From Longispora sp040681875 (GTDB lineage: Bacteria > Actinomycetota > Actinomycetes > Mycobacteriales > Micromonosporaceae), in the NCBI RefSeq assembly GCF_040681875.1, contig NZ_JBFAZP010000006.1, forward strand, positions 186,001 through 250,000: 64,000 nucleotides of DNA. Direction: 5' to 3'. The notes under the pieces were generated by a model. It did no database searches, was not told the origin of the DNA, and saw nothing but the letters and a program-made list of their open reading frames with translations. A program made the translations under genes and the position numbers. Shown one piece after another: positions 38,400-46,363 of the stretch (positions within the stretch are counted from its first letter, which is position 1; the number at the start of each line of letters is the position of its first letter).

Positions 38400-40532
38400 T
38401 CAGAGCGCGAACCGCGCCCCGTACCGTTCCGCCAGCTCCGCCGCCCGGTCCGCGAACCCCGGCGTCTGGTCCCGGAACCGCAGCGGCCCGCCCGTCCACG
38501 GCGGGAACCCGATCGACAGGATCGCCCCCACGTTCACGTCCGGGCCGGCCGCGACGACCCCCTCCTCGACGCACCGGAGGGTCTCGACCGTCTGCGCGTA
38601 CAGCAGCCGGTCCTGGATCTCCCCGAACGCGACCGCCCCAGCCTCCGGCCCGCCGAACGCCGACAGCCCCGGCCACAGCGCCTTCGGCTCGTCCTCCGGG
38701 TAGTCGTAGAACCCGCCGCCCGTGGACCGGCCCTTGCGGCCGAACTCCTCGACCATCCGGATCAGCACAGCCTCGCCGGGGTGGTGCGGGTAGGCGAACC
38801 CGTCGCGCTCGGCCGCCTTCAGGGTCTCCTGGCGCAGCTTGTACGGCAGGGTCAGCGTCACCTCGTCGATCACGGCGAGCGGCCCGACCGGGTACCCGGC
38901 CTGCTGGGCGGCCTGCTCGATCGTCGCGGCGGGTACGCCCTCGCCGAGCAGGGCGAGCCCTTCGAGGACGTAGGCCCCGAACACCCGGCTGGTGAAGAAG
39001 CCGCGCCGGTCGTTGACGACGATGGGCGTCTTCCTGATCTGGAGTACCACGTCATAGGCCCTGGCCAGGGTCTCGTCGCTCGTCTTGTCGGCGCGGACGA
39101 TCTCGACGGGCAGCATCTTGTTCACCGGCGAGAAGAAGTGCAGCCCGACGAAGTTCTCACTCGCCCGGACGGCCGTGGCCAGTTCGGTGATCGGCAGCGA
39201 GGACGTGTTGGACGCCAGCAGCGCGCCGGGGGCCACGACCGGCTCCAGTTCGGCGAACAGCCGCTGCTTGAGGGCGGCGTCCTCGAAGACGGCCTCGATG
39301 ACCAGGTCGCAGCCGGCGAGGTCGGCCACGGAATCGGTCGCCAGCACCCGGTCCATGATCTCCGGGGTGCGGCGGGCCATCCTCGCCACCGCGGCCTTCC
39401 CGCGCTCGGCGGCCTCCAGGGTCACGTCCTTGAGCACGACCTGCATCCCGGCCTTGGCACAGGAGAACGCGATGCCGGCGCCCATCATCCCGGCCCCCAG
39501 GACCGCCGCCTTCGTGGCCTTCCAGCGCGGCGGGCCGACCGGGCGCGAGGCCCCGCTGTTGATGGCCTGGAGGTCGAAGAAGAACGCGCCGATCATGTTC
39601 CGGGCGATCTGGCCGGTGGCGACGCTGACGAGGTACCGGCTCTCGATCCGCAACGCCGTGTCGACGTCGACCTGCGCGCCCTCCACGGCGGCGGCGAGGA
39701 TCGCCCGGGGCGCGGGATAGTCGGCCCCCTTCAGCTCCCGGCTCAGGGTCGCCGCGAACGCGGGCAGCGTGCCGGCGAGCTTCGGGCTGGACGGGGTGCC
39801 GCCGGGCATCCTGTAGCCGGGCCGGTCCCAGGGCTGGGAGGCCTCCGGGTCGGACAGGATCCAGGCCCTGGCCCGGTCCAGCACCTCGGAACCGGGCGCG
39901 AGCTCGTCGACGATCCCGGCCTCCAGCGCGGCGGCGGGCCGGTGCCGCTGGCCGCGCAGCAGGACGTTCATCAGCGCGTCGGCGAGTCCGAGCATCCGCA
40001 CCGTCCGGGTCACGCCGCCCGCGCCGGGGAGCAGGCCGAGCATGACCTCGGGCAGCCCGTACTCCGCGCGCGGGTCGTCCGAGGCGATCCGATGGTGGCA
40101 GGCCAGCGCCAGTTCCAGGCCGCCGCCGAGGGCCGTGCCGTTGACGGCCGCGACGACGGGCTTCCCGAGGGTTTCCAGCCGGCGGAGGTCGGCCTTGACC
40201 TCGGTGAGCATGTCGAACAGCACCTGGGCGGACGTGCCGGCCGACGTGGGCGCGGCGGCCGACGTGGGCGCGGCGGCCGACGTGGGCGGACCAGCCGACG
40301 CCCCGGCGCCCGGGCCGGCCGCCAGGAACTCGGTCAGTTCGGCCCCGGCGAGGAAGGCCCGCTTGCGCGAGGTGACGATGACGCCGCGCAGGTCCTCCTC
40401 GGCGACCAGCCGGTCGACCGAGGCCCGCAGGGAGGCCCGGAACTCGGCGTCCATGGTGGGCACGGCGCCCTCGTCGTCCAGGGCGAGGGTGACGATGCCG
40501 TCCGCGTCGCGGTCGTAGTGGAAGAAGGTCAT
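38400..40532 (-). CDS. Enoyl-CoA hydratase/3-hydroxyacyl-CoA dehydrogenase (FadB/FadJ type)
   Basis: A bifunctional beta-oxidation enzyme of 710 residues. The N-terminal crotonase domain has LAGAELTEF, the oxyanion segment NGTALGGGLELALAC and MLGLLPGAGGVTRT. The NAD-binding domain has AVLGAGMMGAGIAFSCAKAG (about residue 330) and catalytic-region motifs SNTSSLPI and GLHFFSPVNKM. The C-terminal dehydrogenase domain carries GRKGRSTGGGFYDY. An 18-base repeat in the DNA inserts PTSAAA-type residues after LTEFLAAG in the crotonase domain. It starts 3 bases after the thiolase stop. It hydrates enoyl-CoA and oxidises 3-hydroxyacyl-CoA. Confidence 0.94.
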   Translation of the reverse strand: MTFFHYDRDADGIVTLALDDEGAVPTMDAEFRASLRASVDRLVAEEDLRGVIVTSRKRAFLAGAELTEFLAAGPGAGASAGPPTSAAAPTSAAAPTSAGTSAQVLFDMLTEVKADLRRLETLGKPVVAAVNGTALGGGLELALACHHRIASDDPRAEYGLPEVMLGLLPGAGGVTRTVRMLGLADALMNVLLRGQRHRPAAALEAGIVDELAPGSEVLDRARAWILSDPEASQPWDRPGYRMPGGTPSSPKLAGTLPAFAATLSRELKGADYPAPRAILAAAVEGAQVDVDTALRIESRYLVSVATGQIARNMIGAFFFDLQAINSGASRPVGPPRWKATKAAVLGAGMMGAGIAFSCAKAGMQVVLKDVTLEAAERGKAAVARMARRTPEIMDRVLATDSVADLAGCDLVIEAVFEDAALKQRLFAELEPVVAPGALLASNTSSLPITELATAVRASENFVGLHFFSPVNKMLPVEIVRADKTSDETLARAYDVVLQIRKTPIVVNDRRGFFTSRVFGAYVLEGLALLGEGVPAATIEQAAQQAGYPVGPLAVIDEVTLTLPYKLRQETLKAAERDGFAYPHHPGEAVLIRMVEEFGRKGRSTGGGFYDYPEDEPKALWPGLSAFGGPEAGAVAFGEIQDRLLYAQTVETLRCVEEGVVAAGPDVNVGAILSIGFPPWTGGPLRFRDQTPGFADRAAELAERYGARFAL
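40240..40290. repeat. 18-bp minisatellite inside the FadB-type gene
   Basis: Unit GCCGACGTGGGCGCGGCG, two perfect copies (40240-40257, 40258-40275) and a partial third (40276-40290). It is in frame and encodes a repeated six-residue Ala/Pro/Thr/Ser unit on the minus strand. Confidence 0.9.
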
Positions 40533-40535
40533 CCG

Positions 40536-41747
40536 TCAGATCCGTTCGATAATCGTCGCGACGCCCATGCCGCCGCCGACGCAGAGGGTGATCAGTCCGT
40601 AGCGCTGGCCGCGCCGCTCCAGCTCGTCGAGGACGGTGCCGACGAGCATCGCGCCGGTCGCGCCCAGCGGGTGGCCGAGCGCGATGGCCCCGCCGTTGAC
40701 GTTGACCTTCTCCGGGTCGATCTTCAGATCCCGGACCACCTTCATGGGTACGGCCGCGAACGCCTCGTTGATCTCCACCAGGTCCATCTGGTCGATGGTC
40801 AGGTCGGCCTTGGCGAGCGCCTTCTCGATGGCCGGGATCGGGCCGGTGAGCATGATGACCGGGTCGGCCCCGCTGACGGCCACGGACACCACCCTGCCGC
40901 GCGGGGTGAGCCCGAGTTCCTGGCCGGCGCGGGCGCTGCCGACGAGGACGAGGGCCGCGCCGTCGACGATGCCGGAGGAGTTGCCGGGGCCGTGCACGTG
41001 GTCGATCCGCTCCACGTGCGGGTACTTCTGCAGCGCCACCGCGTCGAAGCCGCCGACCTGGCCCATCACCTCGAACGAGGCGGGCAGGTTGCCGAGGCCC
41101 TCCAGGGTGCTCTGCGGCTTGATGAACTCGTCGTGGTCGAGGATGGTGAGGCCGTTGCGGTCGAGCACCGGCACCAGTGACCTGTCGAAACGGCCCTCGG
41201 AACGCGCGAGAGCGGCTTTGCGCTGCGACTCCAGCGCGTAGCTGTCGACATCGGTGCGCGAGAAGCCCTCCATGGTCGCGATCAGGTCCGCGCCGACGCC
41301 CTGGGGCACGAACCCGACCTGGTGGCTGGTCTCCGGGTCGGCGTACCAGGCGCCGCCGTCCGCGCCGATCGGCACCCGGGACATGGACTCGACACCCCCG
41401 GCGAGGATCAGTTCGTCCCAGCCGGAGCGGACCTTCTGCGCCGCGATGTTCACGGCCTCCAGGCCCGAGGCGCAGAACCGGTTGAGCTGGGTGCCGCCCA
41501 CGGTCACCGGCAGCCCGGCGGCCAGCGCGGCGATCTTCGGCAGCACGCTGCCCTGGTCGCCGAGCGGGGACACGATGCCCATGATCACGTCGTCGATCCG
41601 GGCCGGGTCGAGCCCGGGGTTGCGCTCCAGGACGGCCCGGAGCAGGCCCACGGCGAGGGTCACCGGCTTGACCTCGTGCAGGGAGCCGGTCTTCTTGCCC
41701 CGGCCGCGCGGGGTGCGCAGCGTGTCGTAGATGAATGCCTCGGTCAT
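40536..41747 (-). CDS. Acetyl-CoA acyltransferase (3-ketoacyl-CoA thiolase)
   Basis: A protein of 403 residues. The active-site Cys is in NRFCASGLEAVN (about residue 90), the His in GGAIALGHPLGATGAM, and the second Cys in TLCVGGGMGVA. The N-terminal FIYDTLRTPRGRGKKTGSLHEVKPV matches the FadA/FadI-type thiolases that pair with FadB-like enzymes. Its start shares one base with the dehydrogenase stop (TGATG), so it is translationally coupled. It cleaves 3-ketoacyl-CoA to acetyl-CoA (or propionyl-CoA from methyl-branched substrates). Confidence 0.95.
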   Translation of the reverse strand: MTEAFIYDTLRTPRGRGKKTGSLHEVKPVTLAVGLLRAVLERNPGLDPARIDDVIMGIVSPLGDQGSVLPKIAALAAGLPVTVGGTQLNRFCASGLEAVNIAAQKVRSGWDELILAGGVESMSRVPIGADGGAWYADPETSHQVGFVPQGVGADLIATMEGFSRTDVDSYALESQRKAALARSEGRFDRSLVPVLDRNGLTILDHDEFIKPQSTLEGLGNLPASFEVMGQVGGFDAVALQKYPHVERIDHVHGPGNSSGIVDGAALVLVGSARAGQELGLTPRGRVVSVAVSGADPVIMLTGPIPAIEKALAKADLTIDQMDLVEINEAFAAVPMKVVRDLKIDPEKVNVNGGAIALGHPLGATGAMLVGTVLDELERRGQRYGLITLCVGGGMGVATIIERI

Positions 41748-42853
41748 CAGAGAAACCTCGCTATGAGTTCTTTCATGATCTCGTTCGTCCCGCCGTAGAT
41801 CTTCTGGACTCTGGAATCAACATAGGCCCGCGCGACGGGGTACTCGGCCATGTAGCCGTACCCGCCGAACAGTTGCAGGCACTCGTCGACGACCGCGCAC
41901 TGCTGTTCCGTGGTCCAGTACTTGGCCATCGCGGCCGTCTGGAGGTCCAGCTCGCCGGCCAGGTGGTTCCGGACGCAGTCGTCGACGAACACCCGGGCGA
42001 CCCGGGCGGCCGTGGCGCACTCGGCGAGCTTGAACCGGGTGTTCTGGAACTTGATCAGCTCCCGGCCGAACGCCTCGCGCTGCTTCACGTAGTCGATGGT
42101 CAGGGCGAGCACGCCCTCGATCACGGCCACCGCGCTCACGGCGATGATCAGGCGTTCCTGGGGCAGCTGGGTCATGAGCTGGGCCATGCCGTCGCCCTCG
42201 TCGCCGAGCAGGTTCGCCACCGGCACCCGCACGCCGTCGAAGGCGAGTTCGCAGGTGTCCTGGCCGTGCGTCCCGATCTTGCGCAGCGGCCGGCCCCGGG
42301 TGAACCCCGGCACGGAGTCCCCCACCTCGACCACGAGCAGGGACAGCCCGCCCGGCGCCTGGGCGACGACGATCACCAGGTCACACAGGTACCCGTTGGT
42401 GATGAACATCTTCGAGCCGGTCAGGACGTAGTCGTCCCCGTCCCGGACCGCGCGGGTCGCCACGGCCTGGAGGTCCGACCCGGTGCCCGGTTCCGTCATG
42501 GCGATCGCCCCGACCAGCTCCCCGGACGCCATCCCCGGCAGCCAGCGCCGCTTCTGCTCCCCGGTGCCGTACTCCACCAGGTAGTGCGCCACGATCCCAC
42601 TGTGCACGGCGTTGCCGAAGCTGGAGTCCATGGCGCGGGCCTGTTCCTCCAGCAGCACCGCCTCGTGGGCGAACGTGCCGCCCCCGCCCCCGTAGGCCTC
42701 CGGCACGCTCAGGCACAGCAGCCCGGCGGCCCCGGCCTTCCGCCACAGGTCGCGGTCGACGTGCCCCTGTTCGGCGAAGCGCTGCTGGTGCGGGGTCGAC
42801 TCGCGGGCCAGGAACACCCGGGCGAGGTCCCGCAGCTGGTCAAGGTCAGACAT
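41747..42853 (-). CDS. Acyl-CoA dehydrogenase, long-chain type
   Basis: A flavoenzyme of 368 residues. The family blocks are AIAMTEPGTGSDLQAVATRAVRDGD, LTGSKMFITNGYLCDLVIV, YVKQREAFGRELIKFQNTRFKLAE, QLFGGYGYMAEYPVARAYVD and YGGTNEIMKELIARFL. The usual MCAD catalytic Glu of YEGT is Gly here (YGGT), as in long-chain dehydrogenases, where the base sits in the preceding helix; VIEGVL offers a Glu at that place. It introduces the first double bond of beta-oxidation. The first 8 bases overlap the ligase gene and the last base overlaps the thiolase. Confidence 0.93.
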   Translation of the reverse strand: MSDLDQLRDLARVFLARESTPHQQRFAEQGHVDRDLWRKAGAAGLLCLSVPEAYGGGGGTFAHEAVLLEEQARAMDSSFGNAVHSGIVAHYLVEYGTGEQKRRWLPGMASGELVGAIAMTEPGTGSDLQAVATRAVRDGDDYVLTGSKMFITNGYLCDLVIVVAQAPGGLSLLVVEVGDSVPGFTRGRPLRKIGTHGQDTCELAFDGVRVPVANLLGDEGDGMAQLMTQLPQERLIIAVSAVAVIEGVLALTIDYVKQREAFGRELIKFQNTRFKLAECATAARVARVFVDDCVRNHLAGELDLQTAAMAKYWTTEQQCAVVDECLQLFGGYGYMAEYPVARAYVDSRVQKIYGGTNEIMKELIARFL

Positions 42854-44420
42854 ACAGGGCCTCGATCTCCGATGAGTACTTCGCGTGGATGGCGCGCCGC
42901 CGCACCTTCCACGTCGGGGTCAGCTCGTCCCCGGAGGGCTGCCAGTCGGCGTCCAGGACCGCGTACCGCTTGATCTGCTCGACCCGGGACAGCCGTTCGT
43001 TGGCCCGCTCCACCGCCGCCGCCACCTCGCCCGCCACGTCCTCGTGCTCCGCCGCCAGAACGGGATCCAGCACGAGCAGCGCCACGTTGTAGGGCCGGCC
43101 GTCCCCCACGCACACCGCGTGCCCGATCAGCGCGCTCGCCGCCCGCAGCTGGCTCTCGATGTTCGCCGGGGACATGTTCTTGCCCGCCGCGTTGATGATG
43201 AGTTCCTTCTTGCGGTCGACGATGGTCACGTACCCGTCGGGGTCGATCGTCCCGATGTCCCCGGTGCGCAGCCAGCCGTCGGCGGTGAACAGCGCGGCCG
43301 TCGCCTCGGGGTCGTTGCGGTAGCCCCGGACCAGGATGTCGCCCCGGCAGAGCAGCTCCCCGTCGTCGGCGAGGGCCAGCTCCAGCCCCGGGTAGGGCTG
43401 GCCGATGGTGCCGCGCCGGACGGCGCCCGGCCGGTTCACGCACGCCCCGCCGGAGGTCTCGGTCAGGCCCCAGCCCTCCAGGATCTCGATCCCGAGGCCG
43501 GCGAAGAAGTCGAGCACCTCGACCGGGGTCGGCGCGGAGCCCACGATCAGCCAGCGGCACGCGTCGAGCCCCATCCGGGCCCGGACGGCCGCGCCGACCT
43601 CCGGGGTGAGCTCGGCGGGCAGCACGGGCTCCAGCATCGCCCGGAGCTTCTGCCACAGCCGGGGCACGGTGAACAGCACCGTGGGCCGGACCTCCGGCAC
43701 CGTGGCCAGCAGCTCGTCCACCGAGGCGCAGCAGGTGACGGTGCCGCCGTTGACCAGGACGGCCGTGTAGTGCGAGATCCACCGGTCGGCCAGGTGCGCC
43801 ATCGGCAGGTACGAGACGGTCCGCCCGCCGGCCGTGATGCCCAGCGCGGCACGGGCCCCGTTGATCTGGGCCAGGACCGTGCCGTGGTCGAGTTCGACGC
43901 CCTTGGGCGGCCCGGTGGTGCCGGAGGTGTAGATCAGGGTCACCAGGTCGCGGGGCCCGACCTCGGCCTCGACGAACCCGTCGCGCTCCAGGGCGGCCAG
44001 CTCGTCGACCAGGAGCACGGTGGGCACCCCGGCGGCCCGGACCCGGTCGGCGAACCGCGGTTCGGTGACGACGATCCGGGGCCCGGCGTCGGCGAACAGG
44101 TGCGCCAACTGCTCGGGCGAGCTCGTGTTGTACACCGCGAACGGCACCGCGCCGAGCAGCATCGCCGCGATGTCGACGACGTGGAACTCGGGCCGGTTGA
44201 CCAGCATCGTCGCGATCGTGTCGCCCCGGCGCAGCCCGAGGGCGGCGAGCCCGGCGGCGAGGCGCTCGGCCCGGGTCACGAGCTGGGAGTACGTGAGTTC
44301 GAGGGTGCCGGCGGCGTCGCGCACGGCGATCTGGTCGGGGCGGGCGGCGGCCGTGATCCGCAGGGCCGCGCAGAGGGTGGGCGCCGCGAGGGCCGCGGGG
44401 TAGGCCTCTTCCGGTTCCAT
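42846..44420 (-). CDS. Long-chain acyl-CoA synthetase (AMP-forming)
   Basis: A protein of 524 residues, somewhat shorter than typical FACS (about 600). The P-loop is in LVTLIYTSGTTGPPKGVE, the A5 motif is ILEGWGLTETSGGACVN, the ATP/hinge motif is DGWLRTGDIGTIDPDGYVTIVDRKKELI, and the core GKNMSPANIES follows. The end PTWKVRRRAIHAKY resembles the FACS C terminus. It is the first gene of the four-gene beta-oxidation operon. GAGGAG lies 7 bases before ATG 44420. It activates a carboxylic acid with ATP and CoA. Confidence 0.94.
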   Translation of the reverse strand: MEPEEAYPAALAAPTLCAALRITAAARPDQIAVRDAAGTLELTYSQLVTRAERLAAGLAALGLRRGDTIATMLVNRPEFHVVDIAAMLLGAVPFAVYNTSSPEQLAHLFADAGPRIVVTEPRFADRVRAAGVPTVLLVDELAALERDGFVEAEVGPRDLVTLIYTSGTTGPPKGVELDHGTVLAQINGARAALGITAGGRTVSYLPMAHLADRWISHYTAVLVNGGTVTCCASVDELLATVPEVRPTVLFTVPRLWQKLRAMLEPVLPAELTPEVGAAVRARMGLDACRWLIVGSAPTPVEVLDFFAGLGIEILEGWGLTETSGGACVNRPGAVRRGTIGQPYPGLELALADDGELLCRGDILVRGYRNDPEATAALFTADGWLRTGDIGTIDPDGYVTIVDRKKELIINAAGKNMSPANIESQLRAASALIGHAVCVGDGRPYNVALLVLDPVLAAEHEDVAGEVAAAVERANERLSRVEQIKRYAVLDADWQPSGDELTPTWKVRRRAIHAKYSSEIEALYV

Positions 44421-44437
44421 CCACGGTCTCCTCGTCA

Positions 44438-44458
44438 GTTTGCAAACAGTCTAGACTG
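44438..44458. promoter_or_regulatory. Two touching palindromes in the divergent fatty-acid promoter
   Basis: GTTTGCAAAC (44438-44447) and CAGTCTAGACTG (44447-44458), both perfect, share one base. They sit between the acyl-CoA ligase start and the racemase-like gene start. One or both may bind the TetR encoded at 45753-46352. Confidence 0.7.
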
Positions 44459-44497
44459 CATGTGTTTTCTAGCACAGGCCGAGCCACGGAGGAAGAC

Positions 44498-45631
44498 ATG
44501 CCCGGACCGCTCTCCGGATTGAAGGTCGTCGAACTCGCCGGAATCGGCCCCGCGCCGTTCGCCGCGATGCTGCTGGCCGACCTGGGCGCGGAGGTGCTCC
44601 GGCTGGACCGCCCGGAGGGGTCCCTCCGGCTCGGCGAACCCGAGCACGACCTGCTCAACCGGGGCCGGCGGTCCGTGGCCGTGGACCTCAAGCACCCCGA
44701 CGCCGCCACGCTGGTCCTGGGCCTGGTCGCGGGCGCCGACGTCCTCCTGGAGGGCTTCCGGCCCGGGGTCGCCGAACGGCTCGGACTCGGGCCCGAGGAG
44801 TGCCTCGCCGCCAACCCCCGGCTCGTCTACGGCCGGATGACCGGCTGGGGCCAGGACGGGCCGCTCGCGCACACCGCCGGGCACGACATCAACTACCTCG
44901 GGCTGACCGGGGCGCTGTCCGGGGTCGGTCGGGCCGGCGGGCCGCCGCAGGTGCCCATCAACCTGGTCGGGGACTTCGGCGGCGGGGCCATGTTCCTCGC
45001 CGTCGGCGTGCTCGCCGCCCTGTTCGAGGCGGGCCGCTCCGGGCGGGGCCAGGTGGTCGACGCCGCGATCGTGGACGGCTCGGCCCTGCTCACCACGATG
45101 GTGCACGGGCTGCTGCACGGCGGCTTCTGGCAGGACCGGCGCGGCACCAACCTCATCGACACCGGCGCCCCGTTCTACGACGTCTACGCCTGCTCCGACG
45201 GCGGCCACGTGGCCGTGGGGGCCCTCGAACCGCGGTTCTACGCGGCACTCCTCGCCGGCCTGGAGCTCACCGACGCGCCCGACCGGCACGACCCGTCCGA
45301 GTGGCCCGCCCTGCGCGCGGCGATCGCCGCCCGGTTCGCGACCCGGACCCGCGACGAGTGGGCCGCCGTGTTCGCCGACTCCGACGGGTGCGTGGCCCCG
45401 GTGCTGACGTTCCTGGAGGCCCCCGAGCATCCGCACCTCGCCGGGCGGGGCACGTTCGTGGCGCACGACGGGGTGGTCCAGCCGGCCCCCGCGCCCCGGT
45501 TCTCCCGCACACCCGGGGCGCTGGGCCGCCGGCCCGCCCGGCCCGGGGAGCACACGGTCGAGGCGTTGGCGGACTGGGGCGTGCCCGACATCGAGGGGCT
45601 GCTCGCGTCCGGCGCGATCATTCAAACCTGA
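44498..45631 (+). CDS. CaiB/BaiF family protein, alpha-methylacyl-CoA racemase-like
   Basis: A protein of 377 residues. The start LSGLKVVELAGIGPAPFAAMLLADLGAEVLRLDRPEG and the block GRMTGWGQDGPLAHTAGHDINYLGLTGAL match alpha-methylacyl-CoA racemase (AMACR/MCR) closely, including the catalytic Asp in GHDIN and the His in PLAHTAGH. NRGRRSVAVDLKHP is the CoA-contacting block. ATG 44498 has GGAGG 5 bases upstream. It is divergent from the beta-oxidation operon, where it would convert (2R)-methylacyl-CoA to the (2S) form needed by the dehydrogenase. Confidence 0.9.
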   Translation: MPGPLSGLKVVELAGIGPAPFAAMLLADLGAEVLRLDRPEGSLRLGEPEHDLLNRGRRSVAVDLKHPDAATLVLGLVAGADVLLEGFRPGVAERLGLGPEECLAANPRLVYGRMTGWGQDGPLAHTAGHDINYLGLTGALSGVGRAGGPPQVPINLVGDFGGGAMFLAVGVLAALFEAGRSGRGQVVDAAIVDGSALLTTMVHGLLHGGFWQDRRGTNLIDTGAPFYDVYACSDGGHVAVGALEPRFYAALLAGLELTDAPDRHDPSEWPALRAAIAARFATRTRDEWAAVFADSDGCVAPVLTFLEAPEHPHLAGRGTFVAHDGVVQPAPAPRFSRTPGALGRRPARPGEHTVEALADWGVPDIEGLLASGAIIQT

Positions 45632-45752
45632 CCCGACGGGTACGCGGCCCCGCGCCGGAACCGTGCCTGCCCGGAGTCCCCGCCCGGGTGACCGGGTGCC
45701 CGGCCAGCGCTCGCCCGGAGCGCCGCGCACCCCTCGTACCCGTCGAAGGGTT

Positions 45753-46352
45753 CTAGGGTCTGTCGGCCTCGCGCAGCGTGGCCACGGCCATCCGCTTCCA
45801 CGTCTCCAGCAGGTGCGCCCGGCGCTTCGGGTCCCCGCCGAGCAGCTCGTCCACGGCGATCCCCCGGTGCAGGTCGATCGTCAGCCAGCCGATCGTCTCC
45901 ACCACCTTCGGATCGGCGGTCCCCGCGTACTTCCGGCACAGCTCCAGCGTCGCGTGCGCCAGGGTCCGGTCCACCGGCAGCATCACCGCCCGCAGCTCCG
46001 GGTCGTTGGCGCACGCCACCCACAGCTCGATCGACGCCTTGGCGAGCGGGCCGGAGAAGCCCTCCCACATCAGGTCGATCAGGGCCTCCATCCGGTCCGG
46101 GCCCTCGGGGAGGTTCTCGCCGACCAGGAGCACCCGTTCCGTCTGCTTGCGGGTCAGGTGCTCGATCGCGGCCGCCATCAGGCCGGCCTTCGTCGGGAAG
46201 TGGTGGAGCTGTGCCCCGCGCGACAGCTCCGCGCGGGTGCACACCTCCTGCATGGACGTGCGGGCGTACCCGATCTCGATCAGGCTCTCGACCGTCGCGT
46301 CGAGGAGCCGTTCGCGGGTCCGCTCACTGCGTTCCTGCCGGTTGGACGTCAT
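45753..46352 (-). CDS. TetR family regulator, candidate regulator of the beta-oxidation genes
   Basis: A protein of 199 residues. The helix-turn-helix occupies about residues 8-58 (RTRERLLDATVESLIEIGYARTSMQEVCTRAELSRGAQLHHFPTK, with the unusual QLHHFP recognition end). The C-terminal helical domain includes LIDLMWEGFSGPLAKASIELWVACANDPEL. ATG 46352 is 11 bases from the upstream ligase stop, so it may be transcribed with egtA. It converges with the racemase-like gene. TetR proteins beside such operons commonly respond to acyl-CoA, but its binding to 44438-44458 is inference. Confidence 0.88.
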   Translation of the reverse strand: MTSNRQERSERTRERLLDATVESLIEIGYARTSMQEVCTRAELSRGAQLHHFPTKAGLMAAAIEHLTRKQTERVLLVGENLPEGPDRMEALIDLMWEGFSGPLAKASIELWVACANDPELRAVMLPVDRTLAHATLELCRKYAGTADPKVVETIGWLTIDLHRGIAVDELLGGDPKRRAHLLETWKRMAVATLREADRP

Positions 46353-46363
46353 GCCCGTCAGTA

